Notes: generated by a model from the sequence alone, not told the origin. Positions 1 to 8,330 are shown, counted from the first letter of the stretch. The stretch is 64,000 bases of DNA from Candidatus Jettenia sp. AMX2 (GCA_030583665.1 CP129469.1:1445043-1509042); one strand, 5' to 3'. Made by a program: numbers and translations.

Positions 1-67
1 GCGAGCTGGCCGCATAATCATTCAGCATTTTGCGGATATTTCTTTCCTCTTGATCTTTGTTATCCAT
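1..67 (-). CDS. partial CDS, N-terminus of unknown protein
   Basis: An open frame on the minus strand starts at an ATG (65-67) and runs off the left edge, giving 22 residues that begin MDNKDQEERN. AAAGGG just upstream of the ATG could serve as a ribosome-binding site. The stretch is charged and helical in character. It is too short to assign a family. It diverges from acpS across a gap of about 380 bp. Confidence 0.4.
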   Translation of the reverse strand, partial: MDNKDQEERNIRKMLNDYAASS

Positions 68-449
68 GTATAAACCCTTTGTAATATCAATAAAAATCTT
101 TAAGCTGTAATTATATTTTATATATAAGCTATTTCAAGTAAAAACCGCATTTACTCAGATTCAATGTAAAAGGAGATCGTCTTTTCCGGCATACATGCTT
201 TCAAGTTTTCCGGGGAAGGATACTGTTCATGGGAAATTGTCGTTGACATTGATTTTATAAACCTGTAAAATGCCGTTTCCGGATATAGATACTTTTCATG
301 TAACTGGTTGTAACAATGATAAATATAATACATGGAATACGTATTCCGGCAATTGAGGATAAAAAGGGGTGAAAATATTATTGCTGGGCAGACCTGGACA
401 AAATTCGCTTTGCATGAAATGCCAATTCTCGGTCTTGTAAGGTGAAATT
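68..449. other. intergenic gap, no supported gene
   Basis: This 382-bp AT-rich stretch lies between the edge gene and acpS. A minus-strand frame (151-333, 60 codons) is open but has no ribosome-binding site or recognisable family, and two neighbouring frames are also open for a long way. It may be a decayed gene. The last bases (AAGGTGA before 450) are the acpS ribosome-binding site. Confidence 0.4.
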
Positions 450-821
450 ATGTTTGTTGGTATTGATATTGTAGGAATTAAACGGATTGAAAAATTGTTT
501 TCTTCTCACGAGGGTTTCCTAAAAAGGATTTATACTGAAAAAGAGGTTGAATACTGTAAGCCCAAAAAAAACAAATACCAACATTTTGCCGTGCGTTTTG
601 CAGCAAAAGAGGCTGTCTTTAAAGCTTTAGGGACAGGTTGGATTGGTACAATGAAATGGACAGATATTGAGCTTTTAAATGACGCATTAGGGAAGCCATA
701 CCTGAACCTTTATGGAAGTGTGAAAGAACTGGCAGACAAAAAAAATATTAGTACCGTTTCTGTATCGGTATCTCATTGTCATGAGTATGCGGTTGCCCAG
801 GTGCTGTTGGTAACGAAATAA
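450..821 (+). CDS. acpS: holo-[acyl-carrier-protein] synthase AcpS
   Basis: AcpS transfers 4'-phosphopantetheine from CoA to a serine of acyl carrier protein and so activates the carrier for fatty acid synthesis in the cytoplasm. The 123-residue protein has normal family length. It opens with the expected GIDIV segment, whose Asp is a Mg2+ ligand, and carries the second signature FAAKEAVFKALGTG (about residues 50-63), whose Glu and Lys are catalytic. AAGGTGA precedes the ATG at a good distance. It is followed by a terminator and then a radical SAM gene and two ketosynthases on the same strand. That context suggests it may serve a dedicated acyl carrier, although it could equally be the only AcpS of the cell. 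The family call is secure; the dedicated role is inference. Confidence 0.95.
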   Translation: MFVGIDIVGIKRIEKLFSSHEGFLKRIYTEKEVEYCKPKKNKYQHFAVRFAAKEAVFKALGTGWIGTMKWTDIELLNDALGKPYLNLYGSVKELADKKNISTVSVSVSHCHEYAVAQVLLVTK

Positions 822-851
822 ATGGTTAAAAAGTGACACGGAAGATTCCAT

Positions 852-880
852 GAGAAACTTAGGTTTCTCCGTTTTTTTTG
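852..880 (+). terminator. intrinsic terminator after acpS
   Basis: A 7-bp stem (GAGAAAC / GTTTCTC) with a 4-base loop is followed closely by a run of eight T. It lies 30 bp after the acpS stop and before the radical SAM gene, so acpS can end its transcript here. Confidence 0.75.
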
Positions 881-920
881 TATTTTTTGAAAAGAGGTAC
901 GATTGTCAGAGGGAATATTC

Positions 921-2408
921 ATGAAAAAACTTATACTTATTAATCCTCATCCGATTGGAAACGTTGGAGAAGAGAATGTCTCCGTGTTAAATCAGATGCC
1001 GGTGAATCTTGGGTATTTAAAAGTGTTGACGCCACAAAACTGGCAGGTTGATATCATTGACGAAACTCAGGAACTGGCCATTGATAATATGGGTGATATT
1101 ACCTTTGGCGATGCGGATTTGGTAGGTATTACGTCAGTAAGCTATCAGGCACATCGTGCATATCAGATAGCTGCTGCCTGTAAAAAACGGGGCATGCCGG
1201 TGATCATGGGCGGAATTCATGCTACCAGCTATCCGGAAGAGGTAGCTCAATACGTAGATTGTGTTGTTACAAGGGAAGCCATAACCCTTTGGACAAAGAT
1301 TATTGCCGACTTTGAAAAAGGCTCTCTTCAAAAAAGGTACGATGGAGAATTAACGCCAATGGAGCTTTATAATACCTTGAGGCCTGACAGAGAATACTTA
1401 AAAAATAAATATAAATACCGGTATTCTGGTATTATAACAACTGCAGGATGCCCCTTTAGTTGTGAGTTTTGTTCTGTACCACAATTCCAGGGTAAAAAGT
1501 ACCGGGAAAGGCCTATTGAGGATATCCTGGACGAATTGGAGTCAATAAAAGGCCAATACCGTGGCCTCATATTAACAGATGAAAATTTTTACGGTCACAG
1601 CAAAAAATCAAATGAAAGGGTACGTGCGCTTTTTAAGGGAATGGTAGAGAGGGGGATTTATCAGAATTGGTTTGGCTTTACTTCTCTTAATATCTACAAA
1701 GACGATGAAACACTTGAATATATGGTGAAAAGCGGATGTGTCGGGGTACTCATCGGGATTGAATCTATTGATGAAGAAGCCTTGAAAACGATGAACAAGA
1801 ATGTAAATTTACGCATTACGATAGAAAAGTATTTTGAGGCTATTGCCAATATCCGGAAACATGGCCTTGCTGTATGGGGAACTATGGTTTTTGGGAATGA
1901 TACAGATACCCCTGATACCTTTAAACAAGTTGCCGATTTTGTATTGAATTCCTCTGTGGATATCATGACGTGTGGTATTCTCTGCCCATTTATTAATACG
2001 CCGCTTTATCACAGGTTGAAAAGTGAAAACAGGTTGTTTAGAACCAATTTTCCTGATGACTGGAAATATTATACATCCCATCATCTTACGTATATCCTTA
2101 AAAACATGCCTCTCCAGGAATTAATTAATGGTTTTCAATATTTATATGACAAGATTTATGCTACAGAAGTGTTGCGCCAAAGATTCCAGAATGCCAGGGA
2201 AATACTTGGTAAGAATAATATGAATGCCGCAATGTTTGCATTCAGGGTCAATCTGGACTGGCAGAATGTATACCAGCATCTCATCCAGAACCTAAAAGAG
2301 CTACAGGTTTCCGGATATTATGATGAAGTATTAAAGCTTTATAACCAGTCAAAAAAATACGGGGATAAAGAAAAGTTAATACCGGTAGGAATAGTAGGTA
2401 GTAGGTAG
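921..2408 (+). CDS. B12-binding-domain radical SAM protein
   Basis: This is a radical SAM enzyme of the cobalamin-binding class (BchE/HpnJ-like architecture). Residues 1 to about 140 form a Rossmann-like B12-binding region with MGGIHAT near residue 96. The radical SAM core follows with CPFSCEFC (Cys 177, 181 and 184 from this start), which binds the [4Fe-4S] cluster, then a GFTSLN segment and GIESID, typical of the barrel. The length of about 495 residues fits the class. Such enzymes perform radical chemistry on unactivated carbons, including methyl transfer and ring formation; the substrate here is unknown. The ATG at 921 with GAGGGA upstream is preferred, and a TTG at 903 is an alternative. 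It sits just before two ketosynthase-like genes, which points to lipid or polyketide modification and, by comparison with anammox loci, possibly ladderane synthesis. Confidence 0.88.
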   Translation: MKKLILINPHPIGNVGEENVSVLNQMPVNLGYLKVLTPQNWQVDIIDETQELAIDNMGDITFGDADLVGITSVSYQAHRAYQIAAACKKRGMPVIMGGIHATSYPEEVAQYVDCVVTREAITLWTKIIADFEKGSLQKRYDGELTPMELYNTLRPDREYLKNKYKYRYSGIITTAGCPFSCEFCSVPQFQGKKYRERPIEDILDELESIKGQYRGLILTDENFYGHSKKSNERVRALFKGMVERGIYQNWFGFTSLNIYKDDETLEYMVKSGCVGVLIGIESIDEEALKTMNKNVNLRITIEKYFEAIANIRKHGLAVWGTMVFGNDTDTPDTFKQVADFVLNSSVDIMTCGILCPFINTPLYHRLKSENRLFRTNFPDDWKYYTSHHLTYILKNMPLQELINGFQYLYDKIYATEVLRQRFQNAREILGKNNMNAAMFAFRVNLDWQNVYQHLIQNLKELQVSGYYDEVLKLYNQSKKYGDKEKLIPVGIVGSR

Positions 2409-2468
2409 TATTTTTTTTACTACCAACTATTCAAAAGTCCCATAGTGACAATTGAGATATCTGAAAAT

Positions 2469-3680
2469 ATGCCAAAAGTAGTAATTACGGGATTAGGTTT
2501 GGTCACCCCTGTCGGGATAGGTGTTAAGGAGAGTTGGCAGTCCTTTATCACCGGTAAAGACGGGGCCAACGAAATGAGGTCATTTGATACCTCTTTCTAT
2601 AAGGTTCACCGTTCTTGTGAGGTAAAAAATTTTCAACTTGATGGAGAGTTAGAGAACCAGATAAAAGAAAACACCATTCATAAATACCTCTATTATGCAG
2701 CACGTGAGGCTTTACATGAGAGCGGCCTCCTCGATAATAAGAGCCACGACAGGGAAAGGTTTGGCATTGCCGTTGGTACCCTTGCAGCCGAATTAACCCC
2801 TTATGAGAGGCTTCAAAGGCAAGATACCTTAAAAAAAGATAACGGTTTCAACCATATTGTTGCTGCGGTTTATCCTCCGAATTCTCTTACCAGGACCCTT
2901 GCGCACTATTTCCATTTTGAAGGACCGGCCATGATCTCACTGAATGCCTGTTCGTCAGGCAATCATGCCATAGCCTGGGCTTATGACCTTCTTGCAGAAA
3001 ACAAGCTCGATGTCGTTTTGATTGGCGGTGGAGATATGATTCCCCAGACCGAATTCACCCATTTTCACAACCTTAAGGCGCTGGCGCCCAAACGCTGTCA
3101 GCCTTTTGATAAAAACCGGCAGGGGCTTATGATCGGAGAAGGGGCGGGAGTGCTGATTATGGAACGTTATGAGTTTGCAAAAAAACGCGGGGCTGCTATT
3201 ATTGCAGAGATGGCAGGATATGGTTTAAGTTGTGACGGATTTCATATGACGGCGCCGCATCCTGAAGGTGAAGGGGCTGTAAAATGCATGAGTAACGCGC
3301 TAAAAATGGCCAGTCTTTCAGAAACAGATATTGATTATATTAATGCGCATGGTACGGGAACCCCCCATAATGACAAAACAGAAACAATTGCGATAAAACA
3401 GGTATTTAAGGATCACGCTTATAAGATTCCGTGTAGTTCTACAAAATCCATGATAGGCCATCTTATGGGTGCTGCAAGTGCCGTGGAATCTGTTGTTTGC
3501 TGCCTTGTATTAAAGCATGGAATAGTTCCTCCTACAATTAACTATGAGACACCGGATCCGGAATGCGATCTTGATTATGTACCAAATAAAGCGCGGGAAC
3601 GAACGTTAAGATGCATCCTTAATAATTCATTTGCCTTCGGCGGTAATAATGCAACGACGATATTTAAAAAGCCGGAATAA
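2469..3680 (+). CDS. beta-ketoacyl-ACP synthase, FabF-like (catalytically complete)
   Basis: This is a thiolase-fold condensing enzyme of the KAS II (FabF) type that elongates acyl-ACP with malonyl-ACP. From the ATG at 2469 the protein starts MPKVVITGLG, which is the normal family start; a GTG at 2445 would add eight residues. The triad is intact: the nucleophile lies in NACSSG (Cys161), the first histidine in NAHGTGTP (His294) and the second in KSMIGHLMGAAS (His331). Length (about 403) is normal. A second ketosynthase-like gene follows 126 bp downstream and lacks all three of these residues, so the two may form a heterodimer like the KS-alpha/KS-beta pairs of type II polyketide synthases. 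The family call is firm. A role in ladderane or another unusual lipid is inferred from the radical SAM neighbour. Confidence 0.92.
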   Translation: MPKVVITGLGLVTPVGIGVKESWQSFITGKDGANEMRSFDTSFYKVHRSCEVKNFQLDGELENQIKENTIHKYLYYAAREALHESGLLDNKSHDRERFGIAVGTLAAELTPYERLQRQDTLKKDNGFNHIVAAVYPPNSLTRTLAHYFHFEGPAMISLNACSSGNHAIAWAYDLLAENKLDVVLIGGGDMIPQTEFTHFHNLKALAPKRCQPFDKNRQGLMIGEGAGVLIMERYEFAKKRGAAIIAEMAGYGLSCDGFHMTAPHPEGEGAVKCMSNALKMASLSETDIDYINAHGTGTPHNDKTETIAIKQVFKDHAYKIPCSSTKSMIGHLMGAASAVESVVCCLVLKHGIVPPTINYETPDPECDLDYVPNKARERTLRCILNNSFAFGGNNATTIFKKPE

Positions 3681-3737
3681 TTCCGGGCAGAATTTTTTAT
3701 AACAGATACTGGGTAGTAAAATTTCAGGAAAAATGAA

Positions 3738-3771
3738 AATGTCATTGCAAGGGAATGCCGAAGCAATCACT
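3738..3771 (+). repeat. dispersed intergenic repeat copy (CATTGC...GAAGCAATC)
   Basis: The gap between the two ketosynthase genes contains GTCATTGCAAGG...CCGAAGCAATCAC. Related copies occur near 20951, 23134 (inverted), 35661 and 44766. It is non-coding in all cases and looks like a short dispersed element. Confidence 0.5.
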
Positions 3772-3806
3772 CTTTACACGGAGCGGAATCAAGAGGTATT
3801 TTAAAG

Positions 3807-5039
3807 GTGAAGAAAAGAGTTGTTATTACGGGTATCGGTGTTGTATCTCCCATTGGGTCCGGGAAAGAGGTCTTCTGGTCAAATCTTATCTCCGGGAAAT
3901 CTGGTATCGTACCAATACTTTCCCTTGATCTTTCTTCCTATCAATGTAAATACGGCGGGGAGGTAAAGGATTTACATCCTGAAGTATACCTGGGAAGTAA
4001 AGGTCTGAAATATTTAAATAAAGGAACACGGTTCCTGGGTTCTTCCGTTAAGATGGCCTTGGACGATGCAAGATTGCCGATCAATGGTTCTTTATCAGAT
4101 CAAATGGGTGTGGTTATCGGTTCATCTTTAGGCAATTTTTCTGAAACGACAGATTATTTCTACGAAATTATCAGGGAAAATCCATCCGAATTATCGCCCA
4201 TGCTTAGCTATGATGTTGCATTGAATTCCTCGATCAATTATGTTTCTGTTACTTTCAGGATAAAAGGACTCGCGCGTACCATATCGGCAGGTTTTACATC
4301 CAGCACCGATGCTATAGGTAACGCATTTAATATGATCCGGAGGGATATGGTCAAGGTTATTGTTGCCGGCGGAGTTGAACAGATTTCCATCGATTTGTAT
4401 CTCATATTTTACCTGCGCAAACTGCTGTCAGGCATAGACGGTAAAAAAGAAGTGAGCCTGCCTTTTGATAAAGAAAGAAATGGCTTTATTTTATCAGAAG
4501 GTAGTTATGTAGTGATCCTGGAGGAATTGCAACATGCCCTGGACAGGGGGGCATCTATTTACGGGGAGATAAAAGGGTTTGGGAATACCTTTTCGGGCGT
4601 GGATTGTTCAGAAAAGGAAAGGATCCGCCGTCTTGAAAATGCCATGTATGCAGCTTTGGAAGACACTGAGGTAAAAAAGGATGATATTGATGTAATCAGT
4701 GCAAATGCAAACGGATGCAGGATGCAGGATGCCGTTGAGGCAAAGGCCATTCAATCTTTTTATCATCAAACGAACAAACACCTGGCTGTTTCTGCAATAA
4801 AATCTAACATCGGAGAGTCTTACGGCACTGCCGGTGCCGCTCAGCTCATAACTGCATGCATGTCACTGCATGACGGTACGGTACCCCATATTATCAATTA
4901 CAGGGAAAAAGATCCGGAGGTGAGTTTAAATCTTATCCTGGAGGAGCCTCTAAAAAAAGAAATAAGGAATGCCATGATAAATAACATGGATTATGAAGGC
5001 AATAATTCTTGCCTGGTAGTAAGTAAGTTCTGTAAGTAA
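3807..5039 (+). CDS. degenerate ketosynthase, FabF-like / chain-length-factor-like
   Basis: The 410-residue protein has the FabF fold throughout, opening KKRVVITGIGVVSPIG and ending in a GNNSCLVV segment. The three catalytic positions are all replaced. The nucleophile region reads ISAGFTSSTDAIG, with Phe163 where Cys is expected. The first histidine region reads NANGCRMQD (Asn302) and the second AIKSNIGESYG (Glu337). It therefore should not condense acyl chains itself. In type II polyketide systems a ketosynthase without the active Cys (KS-beta, chain-length factor) pairs with an active KS-alpha and helps set chain length. The active partner would be the gene directly upstream. The frame is uninterrupted and the rest of the fold is well kept, which argues against simple decay. 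The GTG start at 3807 has AGAGGT upstream. The biochemical role is inference. Confidence 0.82.
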   Translation: MKKRVVITGIGVVSPIGSGKEVFWSNLISGKSGIVPILSLDLSSYQCKYGGEVKDLHPEVYLGSKGLKYLNKGTRFLGSSVKMALDDARLPINGSLSDQMGVVIGSSLGNFSETTDYFYEIIRENPSELSPMLSYDVALNSSINYVSVTFRIKGLARTISAGFTSSTDAIGNAFNMIRRDMVKVIVAGGVEQISIDLYLIFYLRKLLSGIDGKKEVSLPFDKERNGFILSEGSYVVILEELQHALDRGASIYGEIKGFGNTFSGVDCSEKERIRRLENAMYAALEDTEVKKDDIDVISANANGCRMQDAVEAKAIQSFYHQTNKHLAVSAIKSNIGESYGTAGAAQLITACMSLHDGTVPHIINYREKDPEVSLNLILEEPLKKEIRNAMINNMDYEGNNSCLVVSKFCK

Positions 5040-5073
5040 AGTAGGGCTGGTTGATCAGGATGTTTAAAATAAT

Positions 5074-5094
5074 GGGGCAAGTTAACCTTGCCCC
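5074..5094. terminator. bidirectional terminator between convergent genes
   Basis: A perfect 8-bp stem, GGGGCAAG / CTTGCCCC, with a 5-base loop lies between the ends of the ketosynthase-like gene (plus) and the zinc-ribbon gene (minus). A-rich sequence on the left and TTATT on the right allow use in both directions. Confidence 0.65.
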
Positions 5095-5132
5095 TTATTC
5101 CGCCTTGACCTCTTATACATTCACCTCGTAGT

Positions 5133-5669
5133 TTATTTTTTTGTATGATATTCCTGACAGATCGGACATATCAGAAAGTCTGCATCGCATTCCTCACAAT
5201 GTCCAACAAGCCATTCCTGTATCATCTTCTTACAATCCGGACACTTCATTTCCCATCTTGACAGCGTCCTGCCCTTTATAGGTCTTACCCGTACTTTTTC
5301 ACATTTCGGGCATTTTGCTTCAATTGTTTCAGCTTTTAGCTGTGCAGATGCTACTTTACATAAAACACACGCCATAACATCTTTTCCACATGTATCACAA
5401 TGATGGATTGCAAATTCAGATATCTCATTTTTACAGTCAGGGCAAACCATAGTCATTTTTGCCAGTGTCCTTCCTTTTATTGGACTCTTACGCACTGCTT
5501 TGCACTGAGGACAAAAAAAAGCTTCATCAACTTCATGTCTGGGAGCCAAGGCTTTTTCTGAGTGTTTATGTCTTTCTTCTCTGGCAGAAATTGAATTACA
5601 TCCCAAAAATGCCAAACTAAAAGACAAAACTGCAAATATAACGATTCCTGTAAACCTTTCACTTATCAT
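5133..5669 (-). CDS. secreted zinc-ribbon repeat protein (paralogue 2)
   Basis: I do not recognise a named family. The 178-residue protein has an N-terminal hydrophobic segment (about 8-27) that ends in FLGCNS, so it is exported and possibly a lipoprotein, although the lipobox is imperfect. The mature part is an internal duplication. Each half has CPxC, then a P-I-K-G-R-T-L block, CPDCK, then an HC-x2-C and a C-x2-C pair, giving eight CxxC pairs in all. This arrangement is that of zinc ribbons or rubredoxin-like knuckles. The upstream gene (5754-6311) is a full paralogue with the same plan, 84 bp away on the same strand, and the two share an almost identical 116-bp tract. Extracytoplasmic metal or redox roles are possible. 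The octahaem cytochrome upstream on the same strand gives only a loose hint. Confidence 0.75.
   Translation of the reverse strand: MISERFTGIVIFAVLSFSLAFLGCNSISAREERHKHSEKALAPRHEVDEAFFCPQCKAVRKSPIKGRTLAKMTMVCPDCKNEISEFAIHHCDTCGKDVMACVLCKVASAQLKAETIEAKCPKCEKVRVRPIKGRTLSRWEMKCPDCKKMIQEWLVGHCEECDADFLICPICQEYHTKK
5371..5486 (-). repeat. near-identical tract shared with 6013-6128 (gene conversion)
   Basis: Aligned by eye, 5371-5486 and 6013-6128 differ at 3 of 116 positions, including at silent sites, while the sequence on both sides diverges quickly. This suggests recent gene conversion between the two zinc-ribbon paralogues. Confidence 0.7.
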
Positions 5670-5753
5670 ATCTCTTACACTCCTTTCTCTTTAAGGTATT
5701 AAGTTATAAAAAGTAATCCCTTACGTACCGTATCTTTTCCTTCCTTATAACAG

Positions 5754-6311
5754 CTATTTTTTTGCCTTTTTTAGTTCCGCATCCTGCGCCTTCTTACAAA
5801 TTGGGCAGGCCAGGAAATCTTTACCACAGGTCTCACAATGCATCGTAAGCCATTCCCTTGTTACGCTCTTACAATCCGGACATCTCATTTCCTTTTTCAC
5901 CAGCGTTCTGCCCTTTATAGGGCGTATCCGTACCTCTTCGCATTTCGGACACTTTGTTTCCTTCATAACCTCAGCCCTTAATTTGGCAGTTTCTTTCTTA
6001 CACGATATACATGCCATAACATCTTTTCCACATATGTCACAATGATGGATTGCAAATTCAGATATCTCATTTTTACAGTCGGGGCAAACCATAGTCATTT
6101 TTGCCAGTGTCCTTCCTTTTATTGGACTTATACGAACTTCCTTGCACTGAGGACATACAAACAATTCTTCAATTTTATATTTGGGTGCCAGTCCTTTCTC
6201 AAGGAATTTATGCACTTCAGGTTGGGCATAAAGATGTTTACCTCCAGAATTTGCCATGCCAAGGAATATAATTATACATACTGTCAAAGCAATAAATCTC
6301 TTATTTATCAT
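5754..6311 (-). CDS. secreted zinc-ribbon repeat protein (paralogue 1)
   Basis: This 185-residue paralogue of the next gene has a clear signal peptide (hydrophobic residues 6-20, then a small-residue region ending near LYAQ). The mature chain again holds two copies of CPxC ... SPIKGRTL or RPIKGRTL ... CPDCK ... HC-x2-CGKD ... C-x2-C, about 75 residues per copy, so it also has eight CxxC pairs. The C-terminus is rich in Lys. All pairs are kept, which points to metal binding rather than decay. The tandem paralogues are probably cotranscribed from a promoter upstream of 6311. No function can be assigned. It could be an exported zinc- or iron-binding scaffold. Confidence 0.75.
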   Translation of the reverse strand: MINKRFIALTVCIIIFLGMANSGGKHLYAQPEVHKFLEKGLAPKYKIEELFVCPQCKEVRISPIKGRTLAKMTMVCPDCKNEISEFAIHHCDICGKDVMACISCKKETAKLRAEVMKETKCPKCEEVRIRPIKGRTLVKKEMRCPDCKSVTREWLTMHCETCGKDFLACPICKKAQDAELKKAKK

Positions 6312-6725
6312 GTTTCCTTCCTCCGTTTACGAGAAAATTGAGAAGTAAGATAAATGAAACGCTGAAAATTCAGTATAATAAATTATAACTTTATTTTACA
6401 TAGTGTAAATGTAATTTTACAAAATAATTTATAATTTTAACAATCCATAAGCACAATTATCATACCAAAACAACAATCTTTGGGAAAAAATGAGCAAATA
6501 TAACCTAAATTTATTATTGCCGAATTGTTAAAGAAATCCACAATATGGACATTCCTGTTACCAGATTTCCTTAAGTATTTATAATTTTATACAGAAGTCC
6601 ATGTATTTAGATTCCTGGCGTTACGAGAATGCATAAGATTACTTTTTTGTCAATAGGGATAGTATTTTTTCTTGACATGCTTTTTCATAAGATGGCAATA
6701 AGAGGAGGTTACTCATTGATCCGCA
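6312..6725. other. intergenic gap, nothing recognised
   Basis: This 414-bp AT-rich region holds no gene I can support. Promoter elements for the zinc-ribbon pair on the minus strand should lie here, but I cannot pick them out with confidence. Confidence 0.4.
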
Positions 6726-8213
6726 TTATTCCCGATTCTGTATTAAATCATGGAATTGATACAGGTTTGTTGTCAAATTCCACCAGCCATTTTTGAATGT
6801 TGCATAATCAGGGCCTGCCATGGCCGAGGCAAACCGGATTGAGTTGGCATAGAAAAACCACTGGAGCATCCATTTGTGTTCAACCAGTTCATCAAAGGGA
6901 TTTTCAATATCTGCCCATCCCTTTTCCCATGCTTTAATCATTAATCCTGTAGAAGCGGAGACCATCTTGTCGGTTTCTTTTATTGTAGCTTCCAGTTTGG
7001 CAAAGTGCTTATCAGCCCAGTCTGTACTATGACAGCCCCTGCATACCTTTTTCATATCGGACTGACGACTCATTTGTTCATCCCTATCAATGAGATATTC
7101 ATAAGCGGGCTCACCGTCAAAGGCAGTGGGGAGGAGTAATCCATCTTTATTTTTTATGAGATAGGTTCTGCCGTCTTTTGGCTGAGGATGGGAGTAAGGT
7201 AGTCCAAAGATCCTGAGCCATAATCTTGCACCAAAGTCATGGGTCCTTGGCGCAATGGTTTTACCGTCAGGGGTAACTATGTGGCTGTTATGGCAGGTTG
7301 CACAGGTAGGGACTTTTATATCTTTGCCAATTATCCATGGGACACTATTCCAATTCCATTCATGTCCTGTCGAGAGGAAGATATTCCCATGCTTGCTTTC
7401 CCGGTAAACGTCAAAAGCAGGCACATCCGGATCGAGATGGCACTGGGAACAGGTATAAGGTTTCCTGGCTATTTCTATTGAAAAGCTGTGTCTTGGATGA
7501 CATGATGTACAAGCACCGGAGCTTCCGTCCGGATTTATTCTTCCTACACCTTGATTCGGCCAATTCGTAAGGTCCGGGACTTCGATATACCCTGTTCCTG
7601 CCGGTATTTCCTTCATCCCGTTTACGGTAACACGGGTGCCGTGACATGCATAACATGTCTCAGCCTTTGAGGTTTCTGATGCACCGTGGCTTCTTATTTC
7701 TCCATCTTTTACCTCTTTCAGACTTACGATTGACTCAACAAAATTATGGTAAAGATGATTCTTTTCCAGATTTTCATATGCATGGGCTTTTTTGCTGACA
7801 GCATACTGTTCTGCTTCTGTAATATGGCAGGTCTTGCAATCATTTGGGGAAACGATTACATTAATGCTGAATCCAAAGTGATCAAAATTATCCGTATGGA
7901 GAGAAGGATTCTGGCTATGGCATTCATAACAACCGACCACTACGGATTGCAGGTGTTCCGGTACATTTTCATTTGAAATCCTCCTTTCCTGAGTGGGTTT
8001 TTCAAGTGCTTGTGATGGTGTTATTTTTGAATGCCTGCTGGTACGCCAGTCCTCCACAATTCCCGGGGTGAAATTTCTGTGACATAGTATACATATCTGA
8101 GTTTTTTCACTAAGATCGGATGACGCAAGTTGTTCATCATTTGCAGACGTTTTTAAGGTGCATAATGATATAATAATCAAACAAATAAAATAAATCTGAA
8201 TTCGTTTTAGCAT
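6726..8213 (-). CDS. octahaem cytochrome c, hydroxylamine oxidoreductase (HAO)-like
   Basis: HAO-type proteins are periplasmic (anammoxosomal in anammox bacteria) octahaem enzymes acting on hydroxylamine, hydrazine, nitrite or NO. The 495-residue chain has a signal peptide (about 5-24). Eight CxxCH motifs start at residues 41, 95, 126, 187, 235, 255, 304 and 391, the number and spacing of HAO. The last is followed by a helical C-terminal region (GPDYATF, then NGWWNL near 465-475). Canonical HAO has a C-terminal tyrosine cross-linked to the catalytic haem, which marks oxidative forms. By eye I cannot place that Tyr with certainty, so the direction of catalysis is open. Anammox genomes carry many such paralogues. 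There is no membrane quinone-linked partner next to it. Confidence 0.9.
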   Translation of the reverse strand: MLKRIQIYFICLIIISLCTLKTSANDEQLASSDLSEKTQICILCHRNFTPGIVEDWRTSRHSKITPSQALEKPTQERRISNENVPEHLQSVVVGCYECHSQNPSLHTDNFDHFGFSINVIVSPNDCKTCHITEAEQYAVSKKAHAYENLEKNHLYHNFVESIVSLKEVKDGEIRSHGASETSKAETCYACHGTRVTVNGMKEIPAGTGYIEVPDLTNWPNQGVGRINPDGSSGACTSCHPRHSFSIEIARKPYTCSQCHLDPDVPAFDVYRESKHGNIFLSTGHEWNWNSVPWIIGKDIKVPTCATCHNSHIVTPDGKTIAPRTHDFGARLWLRIFGLPYSHPQPKDGRTYLIKNKDGLLLPTAFDGEPAYEYLIDRDEQMSRQSDMKKVCRGCHSTDWADKHFAKLEATIKETDKMVSASTGLMIKAWEKGWADIENPFDELVEHKWMLQWFFYANSIRFASAMAGPDYATFKNGWWNLTTNLYQFHDLIQNRE

Positions 8214-8330
8214 ACATGTCTCCTGGTAGTATTATAACAATATGTTTTTTAATGATTCTTTTCCTGACTATATTATAGAAATGATTCAAGGATTGACTTC
8301 ATTTCTTCACCTGTAAGGTTTTTGACACCA

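Noticed and set aside
151..333. 60-codon minus-strand frame upstream of acpS
   Set aside because: It has no ribosome-binding site and no family, and an adjacent frame is open over a similar range. It may be a decayed gene, but the evidence is too weak to list it.
2404..2424. Palindrome GGTAGTA-TTTTTT-TACTACC between the radical SAM and ketosynthase genes
   Set aside because: The T run is in the loop, not after the stem, so it is not a normal terminator, and there is no other evidence for a regulatory site.
6673..6700. TTGACA-like sequence on the plus strand near 6673
   Set aside because: There is no acceptable -10 element at 16-18 bp and no plus-strand gene follows.
7411..7656. Cys-rich frames inside the octahaem cytochrome gene
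   Set aside because: They overlap a gene with eight haem motifs fully and are shadow frames.
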